From NCBI RefSeq assembly GCF_022808915.1, contig NZ_JAKZFS010000006.1, forward strand, positions 62,001 to 126,000: 64,000 nt of DNA. The letters are read 5' to 3'. This stretch comes from Fundidesulfovibrio terrae (GTDB lineage Bacteria; Desulfobacterota; Desulfovibrionia; Desulfovibrionales; Desulfovibrionaceae). A program made the translations under genes and the position numbers. Shown one piece after another: positions 1 to 9,007 of the stretch (position 1 is its first letter; each line of letters opens with the position of its first letter). A model generated the notes under the pieces. That model ran no database searches and was not told the DNA's origin. It saw only the letters and a program-made list of their open reading frames with translations.

Positions 1-1319
1 GCCGGGTCGGCCTCGTTGGGCGACCAGGCCGCGGGGTCCACGTACTTCTCGCCCCGGCGGATGGCCGCCTCCCAGTCGTGGAAGAGCGTGCGCAGCGGTG
101 TTTCCTCGCCGATGCGCAGGAGCTTCACCAGCGGATGGCGCAAGAGAGCGATGACCTCGCGCCAGTGGTAACCTCCGGGCATGCGCCCGTCCTGCAGGCG
201 CAGGATGGTGTCGATGAGCTTGAAAAGCGGCGAGCGCCACATGGGAAAGCCCATGGACACGTTGACGTCGCGCCGGGGCAAATGGTGCAGCACGGGCATG
301 AGCATGCTGGTGTCCGGCAGCACCACTGCGTACCCGGCCGTGTCCGCGCTTGCGTCCAGCTCACGGCGCAGGGCCATGAGCTGGGAGTGCAGGTCGAAGC
401 CCTGGTGGAAGGTGATCTTGGCGCGCCGGGGCGGCTCGGGGGCCTGGGCCGCAGTGAACAGGCTGAACTGGTCCGTGCGGGTGCGCCAGGAGGGCAGGGG
501 CGAGCGTTTTTCGTCCGAGGCCAGCTGGGCCTTGGCCTTCCAGCTTTTCAGCCAGCGCAGGTGCTCCTCGCAGGACCAGTGGGGCGTCTCGCCCGGAGTG
601 GCCACGGCCGGGTCGGTGTGCCAGAGGATTTCCACCAGGTTCTTGCGCCACAGGGGCTTGAAAAGCGCCTCCTCGCCGCCTGTGAGGGCGTGGAAGCCGC
701 AGGCAAGCACCTGCCGGTCCCCGAGAAGCTCCACCGCGCGGGCGGCGTCGGCGGCCACCAGGGAACGCGTAAGCCCGGGCGTGCTCGCTCCCGTGGCCAG
801 AAGCTCCTCGCGGTAGGCCTTCTGGATGGCCTTGAGGCTGCCCAGGAGCGCGGCGGCCGTGGGCATGACCATGTCCTGCACGTGGTCCAGGTTGGAGGCG
901 GTGACGTCCTGCTGGAAGAGTTCCTCGAGAAGCGCCGAGAGCTTGAGCCCCCAGGGGAAGAAGTCCTTCACCTCGGCGGGGAAGGGGTTGCCCGGCCCGC
1001 GCAGCCCCGCGCCGATGCGTTTCACCACCGCGTGCAGCATCCCCACGCGGTCCAGTTCCGACAGGGGACGCAAGGGCGAATCCGTGAGGCGTCCGGCCAG
1101 CTCCGCGAAAAGCTCGTCGATGGAGAGGATGCGCGGCAGGATGCAGGGCTTGGCCAAGCGCTCGTCCGAGGCCAGCTTGTCCAGGAGGTAGCGCCGGGGC
1201 CTTCTGTGCGGGAACAGGACGATGAGGCGCTCGAAACGGCCCTGGAAGCGTTCCAGGAGCTGCGTGGCCAGGCCCGTGAGGAAGTCTCGGTCCCAGGGGA
1301 TGACGGTGATGGGGTTCAC
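1..1319 (-). CDS. addB: AddB-like PD-(D/E)XK nuclease family protein (N-terminal part, runs off the window)
   Basis: The 3' end lies beyond position 1, so only about 439 codons are visible. The GTG start at 1319-1317 overlaps the stop of the upstream helicase gene by four bases (GTGA), which implies translational coupling. The N-terminus (NPITVIPWDRDFLTGLATQL, then a FPHRRPRRYL segment) resembles the inactivated-helicase part of AddB-type proteins. These pair with AddA to process double-strand DNA ends for recombination. The C-terminal nuclease and iron-sulfur cysteines that would confirm AddB lie outside the window. The call rests on the pairing with AddA and the N-terminal resemblance. Confidence 0.75.
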   Translation of the reverse strand, partial: MNPITVIPWDRDFLTGLATQLLERFQGRFERLIVLFPHRRPRRYLLDKLASDERLAKPCILPRILSIDELFAELAGRLTDSPLRPLSELDRVGMLHAVVKRIGAGLRGPGNPFPAEVKDFFPWGLKLSALLEELFQQDVTASNLDHVQDMVMPTAAALLGSLKAIQKAYREELLATGASTPGLTRSLVAADAARAVELLGDRQVLACGFHALTGGEEALFKPLWRKNLVEILWHTDPAVATPGETPHWSCEEHLRWLKSWKAKAQLASDEKRSPLPSWRTRTDQFSLFTAAQAPEPPRRAKITFHQGFDLHSQLMALRRELDASADTAGYAVVLPDTSMLMPVLHHLPRRDVNVSMGFPMWRSPLFKLIDTILRLQDGRMPGGYHWREVIALLRHPLVKLLRIGEETPLRTLFHDWEAAIRRGEKYVDPAAWSPNEADP

Positions 1320-4300
1320 AGGGCGGCTCCATAAGAAACTTCGCGTACCGTCTGGAGGTCCACGTAGGCGATGAGGCCGCGCAGGGGCTGTCCGGCCGCC
1401 TGGGGCAGCTGGCTGGCCAGGTCCAGGTAGCGGCGCAGCTGGTCGTGGTGGGCCGGGTCCTCGCGGCCCGTCTTGTAGTCCAGCACCAAGGTCTGGGTGG
1501 GGGTGAAGGCCAGCAGGTCGGGGCGGTGCACCCGGCCGTCGGCGTCCAGCAGCTCCACCTCGCGGAGTCCCAGGTGCTGGCACTGGGGGAAGAACTCCTG
1601 GGCGGCCAGCCATTCCAGGCCAGAGGCAAGTTCCAGGGCCACGGCGTCCGCGTCGGTTCCGCAGCCGGCTGCGCAGGCGGCCATGGCCCGGCGCACCGCG
1701 TCCGGGACGGACCCGCCCGGCTCGAGTATCTCCAGGGCCTTGTGCAGCACGATGCCCCGTTTGCGTTCGTTCATGCGCAGGCGCTCAGACGGATCGTTAA
1801 GCTCCCGGCGGGCGATCTTGAGCCCAGGCAGCCATTCCAAGGGGGCGCTGGCGCTCAAGGGGGCGGCCTGCTCCGGGGCCTCGGCGCCCTCGGGCCGGGC
1901 CGGGGGAGGGGACACCAACTCCGCCTGGCTGGGCGGGCGGCGGCCGAAGGTCGCGCCGGACTCGTCCAGGGTGATGCCCGCGCCCTGGAACATGAGTTCG
2001 GCGGCCCGGGCCAGGGGGAAGCGGTTCGCCAGCTTGGAGTGCGCGGGCAAGAAGAGGTGCAGTTCCTCCTCGGGGCGCGTCCAGGCCACATAGAGCAGGT
2101 TGACCTGCTCGAAGAAGTCCTTGGCCATCTGCCGGTGGTAGACCTCGCCCAGTTCCTTGCACATGGGCGCGGTGAGGCCCGTGCCGTCCGGCGAGTCCAT
2201 CCGGGCCAGCCCCGAGGGCCTGCGCGGCGGGAAAAGATGGAAGGGGGCAACGGCCACCGGGAACTCGAGCCCCTTGGCCTTGTGGATGGTGAGCACCCGC
2301 ACGGCCCTGGAGTCTTCCGGCTGGGGAATCTTTTCCTCCCGGCCCTTGTCGCGCCAGAATTCCAGGAACGACGACAGCGAGCCGAAGCCCTGGGTTTCGG
2401 CGTTGTGGATGAGCTCCAGGAAACGGCGCAGGAAAACCTCGTCGTCGGGATACGCCTCGAACACCCGGCAGGAGCCGAAGAGCTCCTGTACCAGGTCGTA
2501 AGGTCCGGCTGGTCCGGCTCCCTTGAGGAATGGCTCGATCAGGCGCTGCCACGCGTCGGGAAAGTCCCGCTGAAACTTGCGGTAGAGCGGTCCCTTGGAC
2601 TGCGCCGCCAGCCAGTCCGACAGGGCCTGCATGGACACGCCCTGGGAGCGGCAGAACAGTTCCCGGCAGGACAGAAAGCCCCACAGGGCCATGTTGTCCG
2701 GGGGATAGTCCAGGAAAGCCAGGAACGAGACCGCCCCCCGGACGACCGGATGGTCGGCCAGGCGCAGGCTGTTTTCCGTGACCACGGGGATGTCCAGGTC
2801 CACCAGCCATTCGGCGGCCATGGCCGCCTCCCGGTTGGTGCGGGTGAGAACGGCGATCTCGGAAGGGTCGCGGCGCTTGAGCAGGTCCTTCTGGAAGAGT
2901 TCGGCCAGGGCGGCGCGGGCGTTGTCGAAGTAGTCAGCCGGGTTGTCCCCGGCGAGGCGGCTTACGCTCACGAAACCGCCGGAGCTTTCGCGTCCGGGGG
3001 GAAGTTCCTGGGCCGCCCCGGCAAAGGACCGTCGTAGGTTTTCGCCCAGGGCCTCGCGCACGGCCTCCGGGGCGTCGGGCATGAGGGTTTCCGAGACGAG
3101 GCGGCTTGTCCCGGGCGATTCCAGGGTGGAGAAGAAGCGGTTGTTGAAATCCACGATCTCGGGGGCGCTTCGCCAGTTCCGGCTCAAGGTGTCCACCTGG
3201 GGATCGGGACAGATGGCGGCAAGCTCCGGTTCGCGGGCCGCGGCCCGGAACAGTTCGGCCTCGCCGCCGCGCCAGCCGTATATGGCCTGCTTCACGTCGC
3301 CCACGTAGAAGAGCGAACCCGCCTTGGAGAGGCATTCCTGGGCTAGTTGGGAGAGCACCGCCCACTGGCTCAGGCTGGTGTCCTGGAATTCGTCGATGAG
3401 CAGGTGGTTGAGGCGCGAGCCCAGGCGGCAGAACGCCTCGGACACGCCGCCCGTCTCGGCCAGCAGCCGGGCCACATCGCCCGGCAACTGAGAGAGCAGG
3501 GCCACGGCCTTGTCCCCGCGGTAGGCATCGAAGGCCTTCATGAGAAGCGACCCGAACTCCAGGAACGGAAGCCAGGAGAGGGCTCGGGCGATGAGCGGCC
3601 CGCGCGACCTGGCCCGGGCGTAATCCTCGCGCAGCGCCTGGTAGAGGGCTTCCAGGCCGGGGCTTGAATGGTGGCGGGAATCCTTGGTCAGACATTCGTC
3701 GATGCCGGCTTTGCGGGCGTAGACCGACTCCGGGATCGCTTTGAGGCTCAGCGGCTGGCAGAGCGTCTCCAGCAGGGAAGCGAAATTGGCCACCGGACGC
3801 GCGCCGCAGGCCGCGACGCCGTCTCGCACGGCCCGGGCCGAGGCCGTCAGGGCGGAGCCAAGCACCTGAGCCTCGGCGTGCAGCGCGGCCTCGTCGCAGG
3901 GGGCGGCCGGGCCGCTCTCCAGCAGGTGGGCGAAGACTTCCCTGAGCCGCGATTCCACGCGTACGGCCAGCCAGAACCCGTCGGCCCCATCGATGAGCGT
4001 GAGCGCGTCGGTCATGCGGTCAACCAGCGGGGAAAGCCCCTGCTCCTGGCCGGGAACCTCGGCGGTCACGGCGTCGAACAGGGCCTCGAAGACCATGTCT
4101 TCGTCCAGGCTGGTCTCGAAATCCGGGGGCAGGCCCAGTTCCAGCGCGAACAGACGGGCCAGCTGGTTGAGCAGGCTGTCGATGGTGCGGATGTTCAGCG
4201 TCTGGAAATGCTTGAGCGTGCGCTCCAGCCAGGCCCGGGCGGTGTCGCGGTCGGCGCGGCCGGAGAAGTCCGGGTCGGGCAGGCCCAGGGCCAGGGATTT

Positions 4301-4507
4301 GAGCGACGTGAGCACGCGCTCCTTCATCTCGGCGGCGGCCTTGTTGGTGAAAGTGATGGCCAGGATGCTCTCCGGGCCGTACCCCTGGCCGGGAACCGGC
4401 CCGCAGGCGGGAGCGGGGCTGCCGCTTAGCATGAGCAGATTCAGGAAGCGCCGGGTGAGGCGGTAGGTTTTGCCCGATCCGGCGGAGGCGTGGAGTTGTT
4501 CGATCAT
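1316..4507 (-). CDS. addA: UvrD/Rep-family helicase-nuclease, AddA-like
   Basis: This is a 1063-residue superfamily 1 helicase. Motif I is ASAGSGKT (residues 7-14), motif II is LLIDEFQDTSLSQW, and YVGDVKQAIYGWRGG, TIHKAKGLEFP and LLYVAWTRPEEELHLF correspond to motifs III, V and VI. The C-terminus carries a RecB-type nuclease core (PDLLAF...TLVLDYKTG). Helicase plus terminal PD-(D/E)XK nuclease is the AddA architecture, for resection of double-strand breaks. I start at the ATG of MIEQLHASAGSGKT because the Walker A motif normally begins within about ten residues of the N-terminus. The frame is open upstream to 4876 but overlaps the divergent gene there. It is coupled to the addB-like gene downstream. 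Confidence 0.88.
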   Translation of the reverse strand: MIEQLHASAGSGKTYRLTRRFLNLLMLSGSPAPACGPVPGQGYGPESILAITFTNKAAAEMKERVLTSLKSLALGLPDPDFSGRADRDTARAWLERTLKHFQTLNIRTIDSLLNQLARLFALELGLPPDFETSLDEDMVFEALFDAVTAEVPGQEQGLSPLVDRMTDALTLIDGADGFWLAVRVESRLREVFAHLLESGPAAPCDEAALHAEAQVLGSALTASARAVRDGVAACGARPVANFASLLETLCQPLSLKAIPESVYARKAGIDECLTKDSRHHSSPGLEALYQALREDYARARSRGPLIARALSWLPFLEFGSLLMKAFDAYRGDKAVALLSQLPGDVARLLAETGGVSEAFCRLGSRLNHLLIDEFQDTSLSQWAVLSQLAQECLSKAGSLFYVGDVKQAIYGWRGGEAELFRAAAREPELAAICPDPQVDTLSRNWRSAPEIVDFNNRFFSTLESPGTSRLVSETLMPDAPEAVREALGENLRRSFAGAAQELPPGRESSGGFVSVSRLAGDNPADYFDNARAALAELFQKDLLKRRDPSEIAVLTRTNREAAMAAEWLVDLDIPVVTENSLRLADHPVVRGAVSFLAFLDYPPDNMALWGFLSCRELFCRSQGVSMQALSDWLAAQSKGPLYRKFQRDFPDAWQRLIEPFLKGAGPAGPYDLVQELFGSCRVFEAYPDDEVFLRRFLELIHNAETQGFGSLSSFLEFWRDKGREEKIPQPEDSRAVRVLTIHKAKGLEFPVAVAPFHLFPPRRPSGLARMDSPDGTGLTAPMCKELGEVYHRQMAKDFFEQVNLLYVAWTRPEEELHLFLPAHSKLANRFPLARAAELMFQGAGITLDESGATFGRRPPSQAELVSPPPARPEGAEAPEQAAPLSASAPLEWLPGLKIARRELNDPSERLRMNERKRGIVLHKALEILEPGGSVPDAVRRAMAACAAGCGTDADAVALELASGLEWLAAQEFFPQCQHLGLREVELLDADGRVHRPDLLAFTPTQTLVLDYKTGREDPAHHDQLRRYLDLASQLPQAAGQPLRGLIAYVDLQTVREVSYGAAL

Positions 4508-4700
4508 CGTGGCTTTGTTTGGAAGGATGTGGTAAAGGGGTTGTAAACCCTTCCCGGCGCTTGGGCAATCATCGGCGGGGAGTACGAAATGGTAACTGTT
4601 CGTGACATAATTGTAGCATTGGAGGGGGGAAACCCAGATAGAATGAGCACGGCATGGGATTTGCTGATCGAACTCAGAATCGTTCGCAAGGAGGCGGATC
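4508..4700. promoter_or_regulatory. Divergent intergenic region between addA and a small gene
   Basis: This 193-bp gap separates two divergently transcribed genes, so both promoters should lie here. It is clearly more AT-rich than its flanks, notably around 4590-4625. On the minus strand a TACAAT hexamer suits a -10 element for addA, but I could not find a convincing matching -35. An AAGGAGG ribosome-binding site directly precedes the plus-strand gene at 4701. Confidence 0.4.
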
Positions 4701-5030
4701 ATGCACGGCAGGCAGCACGCACAGCCCCAGTCCCTTGCCCGTCCCGAGCTGGCCCGGCGAGTAGCCAAGGGTCTGGGCATCGGGGAAATGTCATTGAACG
4801 AGGTGGATTTCGACGATCTTTTTGTCTCCGAGACGGTGGTCAACACCATGCACGAGCTGGCCATGAACATCCTCAAGCAGGCCGCGAGCCCGGAGGAGGA
4901 GCCGAAGATCAGCGCCTACTGGGTTGAGGCATCCGGGGAGCTGGTGCTCTGCGCCGATTCCGGCAAGGGGCTGCACCTGGTGCGCGTTCCCGGAGAGCAC
5001 TGGACCATCAAGCCGCACATCTATCATTAA
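4701..5030 (+). CDS. Small hypothetical protein
   Basis: This is a 109-residue protein with a strong ribosome-binding site (AAGGAGG about 8 bases before the ATG). It has no signal peptide and no membrane segment. The middle is acidic and amphipathic (LNEVDFDDLFVSETVVNTMHELA) and the C-terminus looks like a small beta domain (ISAYWVEASGELVLCADSG). I do not recognise a family. It stands alone, divergent from addA and ended by a strong hairpin at 5074-5102, so it is probably monocistronic. The good start context argues that it is a real gene. Confidence 0.65.
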   Translation: MHGRQHAQPQSLARPELARRVAKGLGIGEMSLNEVDFDDLFVSETVVNTMHELAMNILKQAASPEEEPKISAYWVEASGELVLCADSGKGLHLVRVPGEHWTIKPHIYH

Positions 5031-5073
5031 AGTATCGGTTGAGAAAATTCCGATCGATGTCACGCATGACGAC

Positions 5074-5102
5074 AAAAAGGGGGGGCCCGTGCCCCCCTTT
5101 TT
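5074..5102. terminator. Bidirectional intrinsic terminator
   Basis: An inverted repeat of A5-G7-C against G-C6-T5 lies between two convergent genes (stops at 5030 and 5119). It has an A-run on the left and a T-run on the right, so it can end transcription in both directions. Confidence 0.85.
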
Positions 5103-5118
5103 CGTTGCGTCGCGGGAC

Positions 5119-7509
5119 CTATTTCTTGGAGCCGCCGAGGATGTTGCCCACCGCGTCCAGGGCGCCCTTGCCCACGCTTCCGGGCACGCTGAGCACCCCC
5201 TGGGGCGTCTTCACCACGGTGTCCACCACGCCCTTTGCCACTCCCGTGGCCACGGCCGCCGCGTCAACGGAGACGTTGGGCGAGGCGAGGTTCCCCGTCA
5301 GGTGCACCGGGATGGGCGGCAGCTTCACGAAGCTGGCCTGCACCTTGTAATCGAGCGTCTCGGAGGCCAGGTTCACCCAGCCCTGTCCCGTGATCCTGTG
5401 CGGAGGAATCACGACCAGCAGGTCGTTGCCGCCAGCGACGCCGTTGGCGATGGAAAAGCTGCCGCTGGCTACCTCGAAGGGCGTGCGGGCCTGCCCCTTG
5501 CCCTGGGCCATGAGTTTCTCCGGAGATGAGAACACGTCAGGCGAGAAGTCGAAGCCGAGCAACGCTCCGTTACGCACCGCGAAGGACGCCTTGCCGTTCA
5601 ACGTGGAGAGCACCTGCTTGACCTCCTGGCCCTTGCCCGTCACCGAGGCGTTCAGGGTGGCCCGCCCGGAAAGCTTGGCCTTGCCCTGCATGTCGGTGAG
5701 CAGCGGCTCCACCTGGATGCCGTCGGCGTTGACCGTGGCGGCAAGAGGCGCGCCTGCGCCGCCGCGCAGGTCGGTGCGCAGGGTGGCCTTGAGCGCCCCC
5801 TGGTACAGAGCCAGCTGGGCCGGGTTCACGTCCAGGATGTTGTCCTTCACGGCGAGCTTCGCGCTGACGTTCTGCATGTGCAGCTTGGCGGCCTTGAGCT
5901 TGCCGATCTCCACCGTTCCGGTCACGTCGGCCGGGATGTCCACTGGCTTTTGCTGCTTGGTGTCCTTGGGCCCGGCGTGGGCCGCCTTGGATTCCCCCTG
6001 CGTGGGCGTGTAGCGGTCCGCGTCCAGGGTGTCGGCCTTGAAGGCGAAGTTCACCTTGGGCTTGGGGGCGTTCTCCACGGTGGCCGTGAGGCTCATGGAG
6101 GTGTCGTCGAGCTTGAGCACGGAGGTGTGCAGTGCGAAGCGCTCGCCATGGCCTTCGAAGTCGTAGGCCATCTGGAAGCGGGTCAGGGCCGCCGGGTCGG
6201 CGGAGGCGGGCAGGGGCTGGCCCAGCTTGGCCATGATCTGGCGGGGATTGCACTGGGCCAGGGACACCTTGCCCTTCACGTCCGGGACGCCGGTGATGTT
6301 CGTGGCGTGGACTTCGCTCGTGATGTCCACTCCCAGGGCCTGCACGGAGACGTCCGTGAGGTCGGCCACCCCCGCGCCCATATCCGCGGCGGCCTTGAAA
6401 CGCGCCTTGGCCGTGCCCGCGTCCTGGATGTTCACACCGAACTTCTCCAGCACCTGTTTGGGGTTGAACTCGTTGGTGGCCATGGCGGCGGTCACCTTGG
6501 CCGCCTGGTTCTGGTTGAGGTTCGTGGCGTGGACCTCGCCCGTGAGGCCAAAGCCCATTACGTCCAGAGTGAGCCCGGTCAGGTCGGCCTTGCCCGCGGT
6601 TAAGTCGGCGGCGGCGTCAAGGGCCAGGGAGAAACCGGCTCCCGCGTCGGGCAGCACGCCGCCCTTGCCCGTGGCGGAGAGTTTGATCCCTTTGGCCTGG
6701 AACGTCTTGGCCGTTCCGTCCACGGTGATGGAACCGGTATACGAGGCCTGGGCGGAATTCACCGGCAGGCCCTTGCCGGCCACGCTGCTGGTTATGCTGG
6801 CGTTCTCGAAGGAGAAGCGCAGGGCCTCGGGGATGGCCATGGCCTGGCCCGAGAGCTCCACCCGCCCGGACGCGTCCGGGGAGGCCGCCTGGTAGTTGAA
6901 GGCCAGCTTCACCGGAAAGCTCTTGCCCCGGATCACGCTGCCCGTGGACAGGTTCAGATCCGTGACCGCGAAGGTGTTCTTGGTCATTCGGTCGTCGAAA
7001 CTGAAACGGGAATTGGTGATCTTCACGTCCTGGACCTGGTAGTCGATGGCGTAGCGTTCGTCGGACTGGGTGATGACGACCACCTTCTCGCCTTCGAGCT
7101 TAACCTCCTTCACCGGAGGCGTGGGCAGGTTGAGCCGGCCCTTTTCGTCGCGCGTGACCGAGACGTCCAGGGCGTCGAAGGTCATCTCGCCCGCCTCGAT
7201 CCTGCCGGAGATGAGCGGCATGAGCTTCACCGAAACCTCGGCCCGGCCGAGCTTGAGGAGGCGCGCGCCGCCGGACTCCTTGGGTGCGTTCACCGTCACC
7301 TGGTTGAGTTGAACGCCCACGGAGGGGAAGTAGGTCACCTTGATGGGGCCGTCGAAGGAGGTCTCGAGCCCGGTGGTGGCCTTGAGGGTCTTCACGATCT
7401 GGCCCTTGAACATGTTGGGGTCCAGGGACAGGCCCAGCGCGAAGAGTCCTGCCATCACCGCGACCAGGCCCCCGGCGATGAAAAGGACTAATTTCAGGGG
7501 ACGGTTCAT
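5119..7509 (-). CDS. AsmA family protein
   Basis: This is a 796-residue protein with one N-terminal membrane anchor (residues about 5-27, LKLVLFIAGGLVAVMAGLFAL). A long repetitive beta-rich periplasmic part follows, with the AsmA-type opening (GPIKVTYFPSVGVQLNQVTV) and a C-terminal AsmA_2-like region (TLNGKASFAVRNGALLGFDF). AsmA/TamB-type proteins are inner-membrane-anchored and are linked to outer-membrane lipid homeostasis. The start has an AAGGAGC site eight bases upstream. The C-terminus ends in a short Gly/Ala-rich tail. No partner genes are adjacent, so its specific role cannot be inferred. Confidence 0.85.
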   Translation of the reverse strand: MNRPLKLVLFIAGGLVAVMAGLFALGLSLDPNMFKGQIVKTLKATTGLETSFDGPIKVTYFPSVGVQLNQVTVNAPKESGGARLLKLGRAEVSVKLMPLISGRIEAGEMTFDALDVSVTRDEKGRLNLPTPPVKEVKLEGEKVVVITQSDERYAIDYQVQDVKITNSRFSFDDRMTKNTFAVTDLNLSTGSVIRGKSFPVKLAFNYQAASPDASGRVELSGQAMAIPEALRFSFENASITSSVAGKGLPVNSAQASYTGSITVDGTAKTFQAKGIKLSATGKGGVLPDAGAGFSLALDAAADLTAGKADLTGLTLDVMGFGLTGEVHATNLNQNQAAKVTAAMATNEFNPKQVLEKFGVNIQDAGTAKARFKAAADMGAGVADLTDVSVQALGVDITSEVHATNITGVPDVKGKVSLAQCNPRQIMAKLGQPLPASADPAALTRFQMAYDFEGHGERFALHTSVLKLDDTSMSLTATVENAPKPKVNFAFKADTLDADRYTPTQGESKAAHAGPKDTKQQKPVDIPADVTGTVEIGKLKAAKLHMQNVSAKLAVKDNILDVNPAQLALYQGALKATLRTDLRGGAGAPLAATVNADGIQVEPLLTDMQGKAKLSGRATLNASVTGKGQEVKQVLSTLNGKASFAVRNGALLGFDFSPDVFSSPEKLMAQGKGQARTPFEVASGSFSIANGVAGGNDLLVVIPPHRITGQGWVNLASETLDYKVQASFVKLPPIPVHLTGNLASPNVSVDAAAVATGVAKGVVDTVVKTPQGVLSVPGSVGKGALDAVGNILGGSKK

Positions 7510-7561
7510 GCATTCGCTCCTTGGAATGGTTCAGATTGTCCTATAAACCTCGGGCGTGGTC

Positions 7562-8422
7562 ATGACAAACAAAAAAGCCTTTCCCGTGGGGGACGACAAC
7601 GCGGGGGCGCGCCTGGACCGGTTCGTGTCAGAGTCCGCCGGGGTGAGCCTGCGCGCGGCCCGGCGGCTGGTCGAGCGCGGGGCCGCCACCGTGGGCGGAT
7701 CGGCGCGGACGGGCGGATACAAGCTCCGGCCCGGCCAGACCGTCGAAGTGATGGAGGAAGAGTGGAGCGCCCCCGGGGAGATGCCGCGCCTGCTCGCTGC
7801 CTGCCGTGACTATGCCGCCTTCTTCAAGCCGCCGGGGCTGCACACCGCCGCGGTCTGCGGCTCCTTCGAGCCGAGCCTGGAGGCCCTTCTGCCGGACATC
7901 GCGCCGGATCTGTCCGTCAGGCTGGTCAACCGCCTGGACCGCGACACCTCGGGCATCGTGCTGGGGGCCGTAGGCGACGAGGCGGCCATGCGTTTTCGCG
8001 AGATGGAGGACGCAGGGCAGGTGGACAAGCGTTATCTGGCACTGGTCCTGGGCCGGGTCGCGGGAGAGCTGACGCTTTCCTGGGCGCTTGATACCGAGGG
8101 CGGATCCACTGTGCGCGTTCCGGGCAATGAAACCCCCGACCGCCTGCGCTGGACCCTGGTCCGGCCCGTGGCGGAACAGGGGGGGCTGACCCTGGTGGAA
8201 GCCCGTATATCCAAGGGGGCGCGCCACCAGATACGCGCCCATCTGGCCCACGCCGGGCACCCCATCGCCGGGGACGCGCTCTACGGAGGGCCGCAGGCGG
8301 CCTCGCTTCGGCTGCACCACTGGAGGGTCTCGTTGCCGGGCTTTAGCGTCACGGCCCCTCCGGCCTGGGAAGAAGTTCAAGTTTTGGTTGAGAAAATAAC
8401 GGAGGAAAACACATGCGGATGA
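7562..8422 (+). CDS. RluA-family pseudouridine synthase
   Basis: This is a 286-residue enzyme that isomerises uridine to pseudouridine in RNA. An S4-type RNA-binding domain (residues about 13-60) is followed by the catalytic domain with NRLDRDTSG, whose Asp126 is the expected nucleophile. A downstream GARHQIRAHLAHAGHPIAGD segment is typical of the RluA/C/D group. The RNA target (23S rRNA or tRNA) cannot be told from sequence. I prefer the ATG at 7562 over a GTG two codons upstream. The last codons overlap the next gene by ten bases, so the two are co-expressed. Confidence 0.9.
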   Translation: MTNKKAFPVGDDNAGARLDRFVSESAGVSLRAARRLVERGAATVGGSARTGGYKLRPGQTVEVMEEEWSAPGEMPRLLAACRDYAAFFKPPGLHTAAVCGSFEPSLEALLPDIAPDLSVRLVNRLDRDTSGIVLGAVGDEAAMRFREMEDAGQVDKRYLALVLGRVAGELTLSWALDTEGGSTVRVPGNETPDRLRWTLVRPVAEQGGLTLVEARISKGARHQIRAHLAHAGHPIAGDALYGGPQAASLRLHHWRVSLPGFSVTAPPAWEEVQVLVEKITEENTCG

Positions 8423-8931
8423 CCCCGATCCCTGCCGTCCTGGCGGTGCTGGCCCTGTCGCTGGCCCTCGGCGGCTGTTCCATGTTTGGCGGTTCCGGCA
8501 AGAAGGAGCCTTCAGGCAAAGAGCTCCAGGTCATGGAGTTCCTGGATGCGGGCAAGCCCAAGGCGGCGCTGGTGGCGGCCGACGAGCTGGTGGCCCAGTC
8601 GCCGGACGACTATCAGAGCTATCTCACCCGCAACGCGGTGTACCTGGTGCTGCGCGACTACGCTTCGGCCCGGGCCGACAACGACAAGGCCCTTGAGGTC
8701 TATCAGGCGAACCCGTCCCGCTATCCGGAGAAGGAGCGCAACTACCGGCTGGCCAAGGTTTACGAGAGCTTCGCCCTGACCGCGCTCATCGCCTCGCGCC
8801 GGGCCTCGGACCAGGCCGAGCGCGAGCGGTTGGAAGGGGACTTCAAGACGTATTCGGACAAGGTCAAGGAGCTCGACGAGGAGACCTGGAAGAACCTGCG
8901 CGGCCTCATGGGAGAGCGTGTGGGAGAGTGA
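8413..8931 (+). CDS. Lipoprotein with TPR-like helical repeats
   Basis: This 172-residue protein has a lipoprotein signal peptide with an LGGC lipobox, so Cys18 or so is the lipidated residue. The mature part is helical and TPR-like (KAALVAADELVAQSPDDYQSY, then DYASARADNDKALEVY), with spacing typical of tandem repeats. A GGAGG site at 8401 serves the start. It begins inside the end of the pseudouridine synthase gene. An assembly or scaffold role in the cell envelope is likely, but no specific function is recognised. It ends 76 bp before the FtsX/ABC cluster and may or may not belong to it. Confidence 0.75.
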   Translation: MRMTPIPAVLAVLALSLALGGCSMFGGSGKKEPSGKELQVMEFLDAGKPKAALVAADELVAQSPDDYQSYLTRNAVYLVLRDYASARADNDKALEVYQANPSRYPEKERNYRLAKVYESFALTALIASRRASDQAERERLEGDFKTYSDKVKELDEETWKNLRGLMGERVGE

Positions 8932-9007
8932 GAGGCTTTCCATTTGGCCGGATATGGTCTACATGGTCAAATAATCGGAATCCCACGCACATCGGACGCA
9001 TACCCGA

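Noticed and set aside
78-1334. A 418-codon plus-strand frame across the addB-like gene
   Set aside because: The minus strand reads as a continuous AddB-type protein coupled to addA. The plus frame shows no motif.
4508-4876. Upstream extension of the addA frame to 4876
   Set aside because: It would overlap the divergent small gene and its ribosome-binding site. Helicase motif I sits at the very start of the protein when the ATG at 4507 is used.
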